A stretch of DNA of 8,741 bases from Paenibacillaceae bacterium UBA6304 (GTDB lineage: Bacteria; Bacillota; Bacilli; Paenibacillales; Paenibacillaceae): NCBI GenBank assembly GCA_002439285.1, contig DJTQ01000037.1, positions 1 to 8,741 on the forward strand, written 5' to 3'. The notes beneath the pieces are model-generated. The model worked only from the letters and a program-made list of their open reading frames with translations. It did not search any database and had not been told where the DNA came from. Position 1 is the stretch's first letter; the number at the start of each line of letters is the position of its first letter. Below are positions 1 to 6,925 of the stretch, piece after piece. Both the position numbers and the translations under genes were made by a program.

Positions 1-1
1 G

Positions 2-55
2 TGGGTGAAAGCGGAGGACGACGCAGCCAGACTGTTCTTTGTGGCGATAAAATAA
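2..55 (+). CDS. C-terminal end of an unidentified upstream gene (partial)
   Basis: The second reading frame is open from the window edge to a TAA at 53-55 and encodes a 17-residue tail, WVKAEDDAARLFFVAIK. A terminator-like hairpin begins about 18 bp after the stop, as expected at the end of a plus-strand gene. The tail is too short to assign to a family. The call rests only on the open frame, the plausible residue composition and the hairpin, so it may be chance. Confidence 0.4.
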   Translation, partial: WVKAEDDAARLFFVAIK

Positions 56-70
56 CGCGCATGCGATGAA

Positions 71-109
71 GAGGAAGACTCTGTCCCGATTGGGGCGGAG
101 TCTTCTTTG
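71..109 (+). terminator. Terminator-like hairpin
   Basis: GAAGACTC (74-81) pairs perfectly with GAGTCTTC (98-105). An inner stem of GTCCC with GGGGC (one G-U pair) closes a GATT loop. Only three T residues follow, so termination may be modest. It probably ends the transcript of the partial gene at the window edge. Confidence 0.6.
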
Positions 110-200
110 ATGTAGCTGTCCCCATGGCCGAACCCTTACTGAAAAGTGCCTGCTTTATCGATGCTTAGCTGAGAATAACGAAGTTACGCCGGCTTATCTA

Positions 201-227
201 TTTAAACATCGCTTTTTCTTATATAAT
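201..227 (+). promoter_or_regulatory. Possible promoter for the SGNH hydrolase gene
   Basis: A perfect -10 hexamer TATAAT lies at 222-227 in an AT-rich stretch. The best -35 candidate is TTTAAA at 201-206, but the spacer is only 15 bp, so the -35 assignment is weak. Transcription from here would give a leader of about 70 bases before the start chosen at 307. Confidence 0.35.
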
Positions 228-294
228 TAAAAGAACCTTGAAAAAGAGGCAAACAGGCACGCGGCCTGACAGGTTTGAACGGGCCAAGTTAATC

Positions 295-302
295 GGAAGG
301 GG
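295..302 (+). promoter_or_regulatory. Ribosome binding site that fixes the SGNH hydrolase start
   Basis: GGAAGGGG ends 4 bases before ATG 307; its GGAAGG part lies 6 bases upstream. The farther upstream TTG at 238 has no such site. This makes 307 (or the in-frame ATG at 313) the likely start. Confidence 0.65.
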
Positions 303-306
303 AATT

Positions 307-978
307 ATGCAGATGAATGACAAGGTGATTTTATTTCAGGGGGATTCGATTACAGACGGAAACCGGGATCGGGGAACCGACCTGAACCATGTTTTGGGGC
401 ATAGCTATGCTTATATGATCGCAGGACGACTCGGCCACACCTGCGCCGAACAGAATCCGCTGTTTGTAAACCGGGGAGTAAGCGGGGACCGCGTATCGGA
501 TTTGTATGCCCGCTGGAATGAAGACGCTATCAGCCTGAAGCCGGATGTGCTCAGTATCTTGATCGGCGTGAATGATGCCTGGAGAATTATGTCCGGAGAA
601 CCAAGCGGAGTTACGGACCGTTTTGAAAAGGCTTACCGGCATTTGCTGACCGAAACCAGAGAGGTGTTGCCTCAGTCCAGACTGGTGCTCTGCGAGCCGT
701 TCATTCTTAAAACCGGAGCGACCCAGGAAAAATGGGGGCAATGGAACGACCTGATGTCCGCTTACCAATCTATCGTCCGCAAATTGGCCGAGCAATTCGG
801 CGCCGTTCATGTTCCGCTCCAAGATGCATTTGATGATGCAGCTCAGCGCCGGGAGGAAGCTTATTGGCTATGGGACGGCGTACACCCTACTGCGGCTGGC
901 CACCACCTTATTGCTGAGCGCTGGCTTCAGGTAGTAAGCGATAGCGGGTTGCTGGAGCAAATCGGGCTGAAGAATTGA
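307..978 (+). CDS. SGNH/GDSL-family hydrolase (probable carbohydrate esterase)
   Basis: This 223-residue protein belongs to the SGNH/GDSL hydrolases, which remove acyl groups, often acetyl, from carbohydrates or lipids. All four signature blocks are present: GDS with the nucleophile serine at residue 14, an Asn-Arg-Gly block at 55-57 (oxyanion glycine 57), GVND with Asn 89, and the DxxH block in WDGVHP with Asp 190 and His 193. The protein begins almost directly with the first beta strand (KVILFQGDSITDG). This supports the start at 307 with its ribosome binding site; an in-frame TTG at 238 would add 23 charged, unconserved residues. No signal peptide is visible, so the enzyme is probably cytoplasmic. 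A role in deacetylating pectin-derived oligosaccharides would fit the uronate genes downstream, but this is inferred from proximity, and the RNase J gene with its own terminator lies between. Confidence 0.9.
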   Translation: MQMNDKVILFQGDSITDGNRDRGTDLNHVLGHSYAYMIAGRLGHTCAEQNPLFVNRGVSGDRVSDLYARWNEDAISLKPDVLSILIGVNDAWRIMSGEPSGVTDRFEKAYRHLLTETREVLPQSRLVLCEPFILKTGATQEKWGQWNDLMSAYQSIVRKLAEQFGAVHVPLQDAFDDAAQRREEAYWLWDGVHPTAAGHHLIAERWLQVVSDSGLLEQIGLKN

Positions 979-1130
979 ACTGAAAAATTGAATTTTGCAG
1001 GATGTTGTTTTAACTTGCTGACAATGGGGTAAATCCTCGGAATAGACATCATTTAGCTGGCGTTCGGTCTTGTTCTGGCGTCAGCTTGTTTCTGCGTATA
1101 TGGGCTTATGTAGTCTTGACTAAAAATTAA

Positions 1131-1160
1131 TTAGTTATTGCGATTAGATTTCAGTATAAT
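1131..1160 (+). promoter_or_regulatory. Possible promoter for the RNase J gene
   Basis: A perfect -10 hexamer TATAAT at 1155-1160 is preceded, with an 18-bp spacer, by TTAGTT (1131-1136), a partial -35 match. A better -35-like sequence, TTGACT at 1116-1121, has no good -10 at the right distance. The -10 is convincing; the -35 is not. Confidence 0.45.
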
Positions 1161-1187
1161 TAAGTTTAGATCAGTCTGCATTATTCT

Positions 1188-1195
1188 AGAGAGGA
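1188..1195 (+). promoter_or_regulatory. Ribosome binding site for RNase J
   Basis: AGAGAGGA lies 11 bases before ATG 1207. The upstream in-frame TTG at 1138 falls before the probable -10 box at 1155-1160 and has no ribosome binding site, so 1207 is the better start. Confidence 0.6.
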
Positions 1196-1206
1196 TTAAT
1201 CGCATA

Positions 1207-2925
1207 ATGAATGAAGCAAATACCAAACCAGTAAATACGACAAAGCCTAACCGGCGTCCCAAATCTTCGCCACCCCCGGTACGCATCTATTCCCTCGGCG
1301 GGATCGGCGAAATCGGCAAAAACATGTATGGCATCGAATACAAAAATGAGATCGTCATTATTGATGCAGGATTGAAATTTCCGGACTCGAAGTTGTCCGG
1401 TATCGATTATATTATTCCGGACATTACTTATTTGATCGAGAATCGTCACAAAATCAAAGGTTTGTTCCTGACCCATGGACATGAGGACCACATCGGTGCG
1501 CTTCCTTTTGTGCTCCGTCAATTGTCGGTGCCCGTTTATGGCGGCCCGCTGACAATCGGCCTGGTCCGTGCCAAGCTGGAGGAATACCGGATGCTTGGGG
1601 AAGTCAAACTGCATGTATTCCAGGAAAATGACCGGTATGATTTTCAACAACTCTCGGTGCATTTTTTCCGGACGACCCACAGTATTCCCGATGCGTTCGG
1701 CATCGTGGTGGACACGCCTTACGGCGCCGTTGTGCATACGGGCGATTTTAAATTCGATTTCACCCCGGAAGACCGGCCAGCGGATCTCTTTAAAATGGCA
1801 AGCGTAGGCGGCGAAGGCGTACTCGCATTGCTCGCGGATAGCACCAACAGCGAGAAGGAGGGATTCACTCCCTCCGAGCGCAAAGTAGGGGGCGCCATTC
1901 TGGAATCTTTCCGTCAGTGCGAGGGGAGAATCCTGTTTGCGACGTTCGCGTCGAATGTTCACCGGCTGCAGCAGGTCGTTGAGGCGGCCATGCAGTGCAA
2001 CCGGAAAATCGCGGTCATCGGCCGCAGTATGGAAAAGGTATTCTCGATTGGACAGGATTTGGGTTATATTCGTATTCCGGAAGGCATGTTGATCGATGTG
2101 AAGCATATCGACCGGTATGAAGACCGCCAAATTCTTATTGTATGTACCGGAAGTCAGGGCGAACCTAACGCGGCGCTCAGCCGGATCGCCTCAGGCGCTC
2201 ATCGCTCGGTTCAGATTTATCCCGGCGACACGGTCATTTTCTCTTCGTCACCGATTCCGGGGAACACGCAAAACGTCAACCGGAGCATCGATATGCTGAT
2301 GCGTGCGGGGGCGAATGTGATTTACGGCTCTATTTTCGACATTCATACCTCGGGACATGGAAACCGCGAGGATTTGAAGCTGATGCTCAGCTTTATCCGT
2401 CCCAAATTCTTTATCCCGATTCACGGTGAATATCGGATGCTGCTTAGCCACAAGAACCTAGCCCTGCAGACGGGCCTGACGGAAGACCGGACGTTTGTGC
2501 TTAATATCGGGGACACGCTGTCGATCTATCGCAACCGGGCTAAGCGCGGCAGAACCATTCCGTCGGGTGAAGTGTTTGTCAGCAACGGCGAGATGCGGGC
2601 CCGCGAAGATGAGTTGATGGAAGAACGGCTGGAGCTTGCTCAGGAAGGCATCGTCATCGTAGTCATGACCTTGGACAAGAAGACCGGACAGATTATGGCC
2701 GGCCCGGATATCGTGACCCGCGGCTTCGTGTACATGCAGGATGCCAGACCGCTGTTAAGACGGGCGGAAGCGGTGCTCAAGCGCGGCCTAAACAAACAGG
2801 CTGAAAGAGAGACCTATGACAGAGCAGTCTGGATCAAAACCATCCACCGGATGATGCGGAGATATTTCATGAAAGAAGTAGGACGCGCACCACACATTAT
2901 GCCTTCGATTTTGGAGGTAGAGTAG
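1207..2925 (+). CDS. rnj: Ribonuclease J
   Basis: RNase J is a metallo-beta-lactamase/beta-CASP ribonuclease with 5'-to-3' exonuclease and endonuclease activity in mRNA decay and rRNA processing. From ATG 1207 the protein has 572 residues; Bacillus RNase J1 and J2 have about 555. The extra length is a polar Pro/Lys-rich N-terminal tail of about 25 residues before VRIYSLGGIGEIGKN. The metal site is complete: HGHEDH at 90-95, His 158 in TTHSIPD, HTGDFKFD with His 177 and Asp 180. The beta-CASP part shows CTGSQGEP (313-320), SGHGN with His 384 and PIHGEYR with His 406. The intact HGHEDH resembles J1 rather than J2, whose motif is degenerate. The C-terminal domain ends in a typical IMPSILEVE tail, but residues 453-468 lack the GDIGNIVLRDRR segment shared by Bacillus J1 and J2. 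The gene stands alone between its own promoter and a strong terminator, away from the usual rnjA and rnjB neighbours, so it may be an extra paralogue. Confidence 0.95.
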   Translation: MNEANTKPVNTTKPNRRPKSSPPPVRIYSLGGIGEIGKNMYGIEYKNEIVIIDAGLKFPDSKLSGIDYIIPDITYLIENRHKIKGLFLTHGHEDHIGALPFVLRQLSVPVYGGPLTIGLVRAKLEEYRMLGEVKLHVFQENDRYDFQQLSVHFFRTTHSIPDAFGIVVDTPYGAVVHTGDFKFDFTPEDRPADLFKMASVGGEGVLALLADSTNSEKEGFTPSERKVGGAILESFRQCEGRILFATFASNVHRLQQVVEAAMQCNRKIAVIGRSMEKVFSIGQDLGYIRIPEGMLIDVKHIDRYEDRQILIVCTGSQGEPNAALSRIASGAHRSVQIYPGDTVIFSSSPIPGNTQNVNRSIDMLMRAGANVIYGSIFDIHTSGHGNREDLKLMLSFIRPKFFIPIHGEYRMLLSHKNLALQTGLTEDRTFVLNIGDTLSIYRNRAKRGRTIPSGEVFVSNGEMRAREDELMEERLELAQEGIVIVVMTLDKKTGQIMAGPDIVTRGFVYMQDARPLLRRAEAVLKRGLNKQAERETYDRAVWIKTIHRMMRRYFMKEVGRAPHIMPSILEVE

Positions 2926-2940
2926 GAATAAGCAACTTGA

Positions 2941-2966
2941 AAGGCGGCCGCTAGGCCGCCTTTTTT
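2941..2966 (+). terminator. Strong intrinsic terminator after RNase J
   Basis: AAGGCGGCC (2941-2949) and GGCCGCCTT (2954-2962) form a perfect GC-rich stem with a GCTA loop, followed by a run of six T (2961-2966). It lies 15 bp after the RNase J stop and separates that gene from the kdg/kdu module. Confidence 0.95.
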
Positions 2967-3017
2967 GCTAATTAACCCTTGGGAAAGACTTCCTCAAACA
3001 TTTCACTTTTTTAAAGG

Positions 3018-3139
3018 TTTTCCTGGAAAAATGGAGAATGTTATTAATCATACTGCTTATTTCTACGGAATATAACGGTTTATCTTACTTGGCGTCATCG
3101 AGGTCGGTAACAAACCAACATGAAGAAAGAACATTTCTT
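3018..3139 (+). promoter_or_regulatory. kdgK upstream region with two inverted repeats
   Basis: This part of the 258-bp gap before kdgK holds a 13-bp palindrome, TTTTCC-T-GGAAAA (3018-3030), and an inverted repeat, AAGAAA-N5-TTTCTT (3123-3139). A -10-like TATAAC sits at 3071-3076, but no convincing -35 is found at the right distance. A single GTTTAT (3078-3083) resembles the repeats at the kduI promoter but is not in an array. Either inverted repeat could be an operator; there is no direct evidence. Confidence 0.3.
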
Positions 3140-3183
3140 GGAGTTATTTATTACATCCCTCAAGAAGCAAGGAGAGAACAGTA

Positions 3184-4158
3184 ATGAATGAAATAAAGTC
3201 AGGGTATGGCGTCCCGGAAGTAATTACTTTCGGAGAAAGCATGGCTTTGCTGATCGCCGAGGGCGGTAAAGGGCTGGAATACGCAAGATCGCTGGAGCCT
3301 TCGTTCGGCGGGGCGGAGAGCAATGTGGCGATCGGGCTGGCTCGTCTCGGCCATGTCTCGGGCTGGTGCGGGCGTCTTGGGAACGACCCGTTTGGCCAGA
3401 GGATCATAAAGGCAATCCGCGGTGAAGGCGTGGATGTATCCCGCGCGGAGCTGACCGAAGAAGCCCCGACAGGGCTGATGATCCGGGAGAATGTCGCAGG
3501 CAAAAGCTCGGTCTATTATTATCGTAAGCAATCCGCCGCGAGCCGTATGACTCCGGAGCACCTAGACGAGCAATACATAGCCTCCGCCAAAATTCTGCAT
3601 GTTACGGGCATTACGCCGGCACTGAGCGCATCTTGTGCAGAGGCAGTATCTAATGCGATGGACATGGCCAAGCGCCATGGCGTCAAAGTCAGCTTTGATC
3701 CGAACCTGCGGTTGAAACTATGGGGTGTGGAGGAAGCATGTAAGGTACTTTTGCCGCTGGCGATGAAAGCGGATTATTTTTTACCAGGGCTGGATGAATT
3801 GAAGCTGTTGTATGAGACCGATTCGATGGATGCGATTCTCGCAAAGCTGGATGAGTTGCCGGGAGCTTGCATCATTAAAGGCGGAGAAAATGAGACTTAT
3901 CTGTACGAGAAAAAAGGGGAATTAATAGCGGTCCCTTACTTCAAGGCGGAAAACGTCATCGACACGGTAGGCGCCGGCGACGGATTTTGCGCGGGTTTTC
4001 TGGCAGGTCTGCTGCGGGAGTATAGCCTTGAGGAATCGGTCCGTCTGGGCAACCTGATCGGCTCACAGGTCATCCAGGCCGTAGGAGATTGGGAAGGCTT
4101 GCCGAGCGCAACGGAGATTGAACGGCTGCTGACCGGGAAGGGCCATGTGGAGCGTTAG
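3184..4158 (+). CDS. kdgK: 2-keto-3-deoxygluconate kinase (PfkB family)
   Basis: This 324-residue cytoplasmic sugar kinase phosphorylates 2-keto-3-deoxygluconate to KDPG with ATP, the third step from DKI. The PfkB fold is clear. The N-terminal substrate motif FGGAESNVAIGLARLG begins at residue 41, DPNLRLKLW is at 172-180, KGGENE at 232-237, and the second PfkB signature DTVGAGDGF at 260-268 contains the catalytic base Asp 266. Length matches the family. AAGGAG (3169-3174) sits 9 bases before the ATG, so the start is secure. PfkB kinases are hard to assign by sequence alone; the KDG substrate is supported by the DPN(L)R motif and by kduI, kduD and kdgA nearby. The gene converges on kduD across a shared terminator and probably has its own promoter. 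Fructokinase is the main alternative. Confidence 0.9.
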   Translation: MNEIKSGYGVPEVITFGESMALLIAEGGKGLEYARSLEPSFGGAESNVAIGLARLGHVSGWCGRLGNDPFGQRIIKAIRGEGVDVSRAELTEEAPTGLMIRENVAGKSSVYYYRKQSAASRMTPEHLDEQYIASAKILHVTGITPALSASCAEAVSNAMDMAKRHGVKVSFDPNLRLKLWGVEEACKVLLPLAMKADYFLPGLDELKLLYETDSMDAILAKLDELPGACIIKGGENETYLYEKKGELIAVPYFKAENVIDTVGAGDGFCAGFLAGLLREYSLEESVRLGNLIGSQVIQAVGDWEGLPSATEIERLLTGKGHVER

Positions 4159-4196
4159 TTGCCACAACAGGCTAATCCAGGATTGCTAATGAAATA

Positions 4197-4229
4197 AGCC
4201 CGTTCGGGGAATTATCCGCCGAACGGGCT
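4197..4229. terminator. Bidirectional terminator between kdgK and kduD
   Basis: AGCCCGTTCGG (4197-4207) pairs perfectly with CCGAACGGGCT (4219-4229) around an 11-base loop. It lies between the convergent stops of kdgK (4158) and kduD (4246). T-rich sequence follows on both strands (CTATTTAT on plus, TATTTC on minus), so it can serve both transcripts. Confidence 0.85.
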
Positions 4230-4245
4230 CTATTTATGTTCCTTC

Positions 4246-4998
4246 TTATCTTGCCATCCAGCCGCCGTCCACGCATAGTACGTGGCCGTTTAGATAGTTG
4301 GACGCAGCGGATGCCAAGAAGACGGCAGGACCTTTGACGTCTTCTGACGTTCCCCAGCGTGCAGCGGGAATCCGGTCGGTGATCGACGCGGTTCTGTTCT
4401 CATCGGCGCGAATCGGCGCCGTATTGTCCGTCGACATATAGCCCGGTGCGATGGCGTTGACCTGAATCCCGCTCGACGCCCATTCGTTGGCAAAGGCTTT
4501 GGTCAATCCGGCTACGCCGTGCTTGGAAGCGGTATAGCCCGGAACATTGATGCCGCCTTGAAAAGAGAGCATCGAACAGATGTTGATGATTTTGCCGCTG
4601 CCCCGTTCGATCATATGTCTGCCGGCGATCTGCGAGAGCAGAAATACGGTGTTCAGGTTAATGTCGATAACGTCAAACCAGTCTTTCTCGCTGTGGTCCT
4701 TGGCTGGCGCACGGCGGATGATTCCCGCGTTGTTGACGAGGATGTCGATATGCCCGGTCAACTTAAGGGCTTCATCAAAAGTTTCCTGCAGCTTCCCGTG
4801 GTCGCTGAGATCGACTTCGATAACGGAAGCTTTTCTGCCCAGTGCCGAAATCCGGTCTACGGTTTCTTGACTTGAACTTAAAGAAGCACACACGATGTCA
4901 GCACCCGCTTCCGCCAATCCTATTGCGATACCTTGGCCGAGTCCGCCGGCTGAACCGGTTACGAGGGCTGTTTTTCCCGAAAGGTCGAATAATTTCAT
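4246..4998 (-). CDS. kduD: 2-deoxy-D-gluconate 3-dehydrogenase / DKII reductase (SDR family)
   Basis: KduD is a classical short-chain dehydrogenase that reduces 2,5-diketo-3-deoxygluconate (DKII) to 2-keto-3-deoxygluconate with NAD(P)H in the cytoplasm. The 250-residue length is normal. The Rossmann cofactor motif TGSAGGLG is at 14-21, NNAG at 89-92, the catalytic Ser 142 lies in SMLSFQGG, and Tyr 155 and Lys 159 form YxxxK. The motif APGYMSTDNT (184-193) and the end CVDGGWMAR are typical of KduD. AAGGAG (minus strand, 5009-5014) sits 10 bases before the ATG. It is the last gene of the kduI-regulator-kduD operon, 45 bp after the regulator stop. The SDR family is broad, but linkage to kduI makes this assignment strong. 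Confidence 0.93.
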   Translation of the reverse strand: MKLFDLSGKTALVTGSAGGLGQGIAIGLAEAGADIVCASLSSSQETVDRISALGRKASVIEVDLSDHGKLQETFDEALKLTGHIDILVNNAGIIRRAPAKDHSEKDWFDVIDINLNTVFLLSQIAGRHMIERGSGKIINICSMLSFQGGINVPGYTASKHGVAGLTKAFANEWASSGIQVNAIAPGYMSTDNTAPIRADENRTASITDRIPAARWGTSEDVKGPAVFLASAASNYLNGHVLCVDGGWMAR

Positions 4999-5043
4999 GA
5001 TTTGAACACTCCTTATTCCTCAGAAATAGTGGATAGTTCCTGG

Positions 5044-5793
5044 TTATTCCACAAAAATGCCCGCATCCGAATAGGAACGGACTGTCTCGGCAGAAAGTGC
5101 ATCATCCGTAATGATCCGCGTCAGTTCGTTTAGTGATGCGAAGGTACGAAGCGCGGTCTGTCCGAATTTATGATGATTGATCACGGCGATCACTTCGCGG
5201 GCCGTATCGATTAAAGCACGCTTGAATTCGATCAACTCGCCGGTGTAGATGGAAAGGCCGTGCTCGGGATGAATGCCGGTCGCCGAAATAAACGCTTTTT
5301 GAATGTTCAATTGCTTCACGTAAGCCGTTGCCTCCGGTCCGGCCAGCATATTGCGGACTCGATACCCGCCGGGAACGACGAGACGGATATGGTCTTTGGC
5401 GACAAGTTCGCTGATAATGTAGACGTCGTTCGTAATGACCGTCATAGGCCGGTTATCGAGCCGACGGGCAATTTCCAGCGTAGTGCTGCCGCCGTCGAGT
5501 GCGATGATGTCGCCTTCCTGGATGTGGGCCATCGCCTTGCGCGCGATGTCGGACTTCTCCTCCGCATGCTTAACCAGGGGTTCCTTGGCGGGAAGAATGC
5601 CGAACTGGTCTCCCTGTGCGAGAACCGCCCCGCCATGAACGCGGATGATCAATCCTTGCTCTTCGAGCCGGGTGAGATCCTCACGAATCGTTTTGCCCGT
5701 GACCCCGAGCCGGTCGCTCAGCTCAGCTACGGTCACTTCTTTGTTCGTCAGCAGAACCTCCATAATTTTTTCGTATCGTCGTATCGAGCTCAT
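5044..5793 (-). CDS. DeoR-family transcriptional regulator of the kdu/kdg locus
   Basis: This 249-residue protein has the full DeoR-family layout. An N-terminal winged helix-turn-helix (about 5-56) carries VAELSDRLGVTGKTIREDL and the family signature RVHGGA (51-56). A C-terminal sugar-phosphate-sensing domain follows, with DGGSTTLEIA at 100-109 and TND at 121-123. Members usually repress sugar-catabolic operons by binding direct repeats and release DNA on binding a phosphorylated sugar. The gene lies between kduI (32 bp upstream) and kduD (45 bp downstream) on the same strand, so it is probably co-transcribed and autoregulated. Its likely ligand is a pathway intermediate such as KDPG, and its likely site is the GTTTAY array at the kduI promoter; both are inferences. 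The purine-rich AAAGGGAAG lies about 12 bases upstream of the ATG, so translation may be weak. Known KdgR regulators are usually IclR or LacI type, so no symbol is given. Confidence 0.9.
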   Translation of the reverse strand: MSSIRRYEKIMEVLLTNKEVTVAELSDRLGVTGKTIREDLTRLEEQGLIIRVHGGAVLAQGDQFGILPAKEPLVKHAEEKSDIARKAMAHIQEGDIIALDGGSTTLEIARRLDNRPMTVITNDVYIISELVAKDHIRLVVPGGYRVRNMLAGPEATAYVKQLNIQKAFISATGIHPEHGLSIYTGELIEFKRALIDTAREVIAVINHHKFGQTALRTFASLNELTRIITDDALSAETVRSYSDAGIFVE

Positions 5794-5825
5794 ATCATGT
5801 CCACGCTTCCCTTTAGTTTTATCTC

Positions 5826-6659
5826 TTATTTTAAATCTTTCATAGGAACAGCGTCCATATCGGCGTAGGCTTTGTTATCTCCGGCCATGCCCCAGATAAA
5901 TGTATAATTGCTAGTGCCCACTCCGCTGTGAATCGACCAGCTCGGCGAAATGACGGCTTGTTCGTTTCTCATGACGATATGGCGCGTCTCGGTCGGTTCG
6001 CCCATCAGGTGGAATACAACGGCGTCCTCCGGTAAGTCAAAATACATGTAAGCTTCCATCCGGCGAGGATGAACGTGTGCAGGCATCGTGTTCCACATAT
6101 TTCCGGTCTTTAGCTGCGTCATTCCCATCACCAACTGCGAACTTTGAATCCCGTTTTCATGAATGAAACGATGAATCGTCCGGTCGTTGGAATTTTCAAT
6201 AGAGCCCAGAGCACCGGACTCCGCTTCGGCGAGGGTAGTCTTGGCGGTTGGAAATTCCTTGTGGGCAGGCGCCGAATTCAAGTAGAATCTGGCCGGATTC
6301 GCAGTGTTCTTGCTTTTGAAGAGAACCTCTTTCGAGCCCATTCCTAAATACAGGCAATCCTTCGTATCCAGTTCGTATTCCGTTCCGTCAACAGAGATGA
6401 CGCCCGGCCCGCCCACATTGATCGCTCCGAGTTCTCGCCGCTCCAGGAAGTAGGAGACACCCAGTTCCTTTAAATCGATATCCAGCTTCACAACCTCATT
6501 CACAGGGGCTGCCCCGCCGACAATCATGCGGTCTTCATGGGTAAGCACCAATTCCAGGCGGTCCGGGGTGAACAGCTTGGGAATATGGAATTCCTGGCGA
6601 AGCCGCTCCGTATCGAACTTTTTAAATTCATTGGGATGAGAGGCGTAACGTCTTTCCAT
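5826..6659 (-). CDS. kduI: 5-keto-4-deoxyuronate isomerase (DKI isomerase)
   Basis: KduI is a zinc-dependent cupin isomerase that converts 5-keto-4-deoxyuronate (DKI) to 2,5-diketo-3-deoxygluconate (DKII), the entry step of the module. Its 277 residues match the usual length of about 278. The four zinc ligands known from the E. coli enzyme are all present, shifted by one residue: His 195 and His 197 in MPAHVHPRRMEAY, Glu 202, and His 244 in SWSIHSGVGT. Other landmarks are DRMIVGG, LGVSYFLERRELGAINVGG (66-84), ETRHIVMRNEQAVISPSWS and the final MKDLK. AGAGGAG (minus strand, 6668-6674) lies 8 bases before the ATG. It is the first gene of the minus-strand operon and diverges from kdgA. Its promoter appears to be covered by the phased GTTTAY repeats. 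Confidence 0.97.
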   Translation of the reverse strand: MERRYASHPNEFKKFDTERLRQEFHIPKLFTPDRLELVLTHEDRMIVGGAAPVNEVVKLDIDLKELGVSYFLERRELGAINVGGPGVISVDGTEYELDTKDCLYLGMGSKEVLFKSKNTANPARFYLNSAPAHKEFPTAKTTLAEAESGALGSIENSNDRTIHRFIHENGIQSSQLVMGMTQLKTGNMWNTMPAHVHPRRMEAYMYFDLPEDAVVFHLMGEPTETRHIVMRNEQAVISPSWSIHSGVGTSNYTFIWGMAGDNKAYADMDAVPMKDLK

Positions 6660-6678
6660 AAATAAATCTCCTCTTTTC

Positions 6679-6713
6679 GTTTATTTATGTTTATAATGTT
6701 TATATGGGTTTAC
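6679..6713. promoter_or_regulatory. Four phased GTTTAY repeats: candidate operator of the DeoR-family regulator
   Basis: GTTTAT begins at 6679, 6689 and 6698, and GTTTAC at 6708. The spacing is 10, 9 and 10 bp, close to one helical turn, so all copies face the same side of the DNA. The array covers the probable kduI promoter from the -35 edge to the transcription start. DeoR-family regulators commonly bind direct repeats, and a member is encoded in this operon. The link is inferred. Confidence 0.6.
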
Positions 6714-6718
6714 ATTAA
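6690..6718 (-). promoter_or_regulatory. Probable kduI-regulator-kduD promoter
   Basis: On the minus strand, TTAATG (6718-6713) and TATAAA (6695-6690) are separated by exactly 17 bp. Transcription would start near 6683, giving a leader of about 24 bases that contains the kduI ribosome binding site. The -35 matches only three of six consensus bases, as expected of a regulated promoter. An alternative, TTGCAA at 6740-6735, has no good -10. Confidence 0.45.
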
Positions 6719-6821
6719 TCCATTTATGTTCGTTTTGCAAGCTATCCGCCCATTCATTGTCTAAGGATGCGAGAGTTGCTATAAAAAGTGCGGTTTTTCC
6801 TTTAAATTACCTGATTTCGTG

Positions 6822-6849
6822 TTCAAGACAAACATGATAGGATGATAGT
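6822..6849 (+). promoter_or_regulatory. Weak candidate promoter for kdgA
   Basis: TTCAAG (6822-6827) and GATAGT (6844-6849) are separated by 16 bp, about 75 bases before the kdgA start. Both hexamers are imperfect. The -10 lies in a short direct repeat of ATGATAG (6834-6840 and 6842-6848). No better plus-strand promoter was found in the kduI-kdgA gap. Confidence 0.25.
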
Positions 6850-6925
6850 TAAGAGAGACGACCGGATTAGAAAGTAGTCATTTAACGATTCCATTCAACA
6901 ATTCAATGAGGAAAGAGGAGTTTAT

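Noticed and set aside
238..306. N-terminal extension of the SGNH hydrolase from TTG 238
   Set aside because: It has no ribosome binding site and adds charged residues unlike the family. ATG 307 has a good site and places the GDS motif at the usual distance.
981..1000. Terminator after the SGNH hydrolase (CTG-AAAAATT / AATTTTG-CAG)
   Set aside because: The stem is almost all A-T, the loop would be too small and no T-run follows. No convincing terminator was found for this gene.
1069..1097. Imperfect direct repeat (CTTGTTCTGGCGT / CTTGTTTCTGCGT) upstream of RNase J
   Set aside because: Only two short imperfect copies lie upstream of the promoter, and nothing ties them to regulation.
1138..1206. 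N-terminal extension of RNase J from TTG 1138
   Set aside because: It would begin upstream of the probable -10 box at 1155-1160 and has no ribosome binding site. ATG 1207 is preceded by AGAGAGGA.
6724..6740. Catabolite-responsive element (cre) in the kduI-kdgA gap
   Set aside because: TGTTCGTTTTGCA has TG, CG and CA in order, but the internal spacing does not fit the 14-bp cre consensus. No better match was found near any promoter here.
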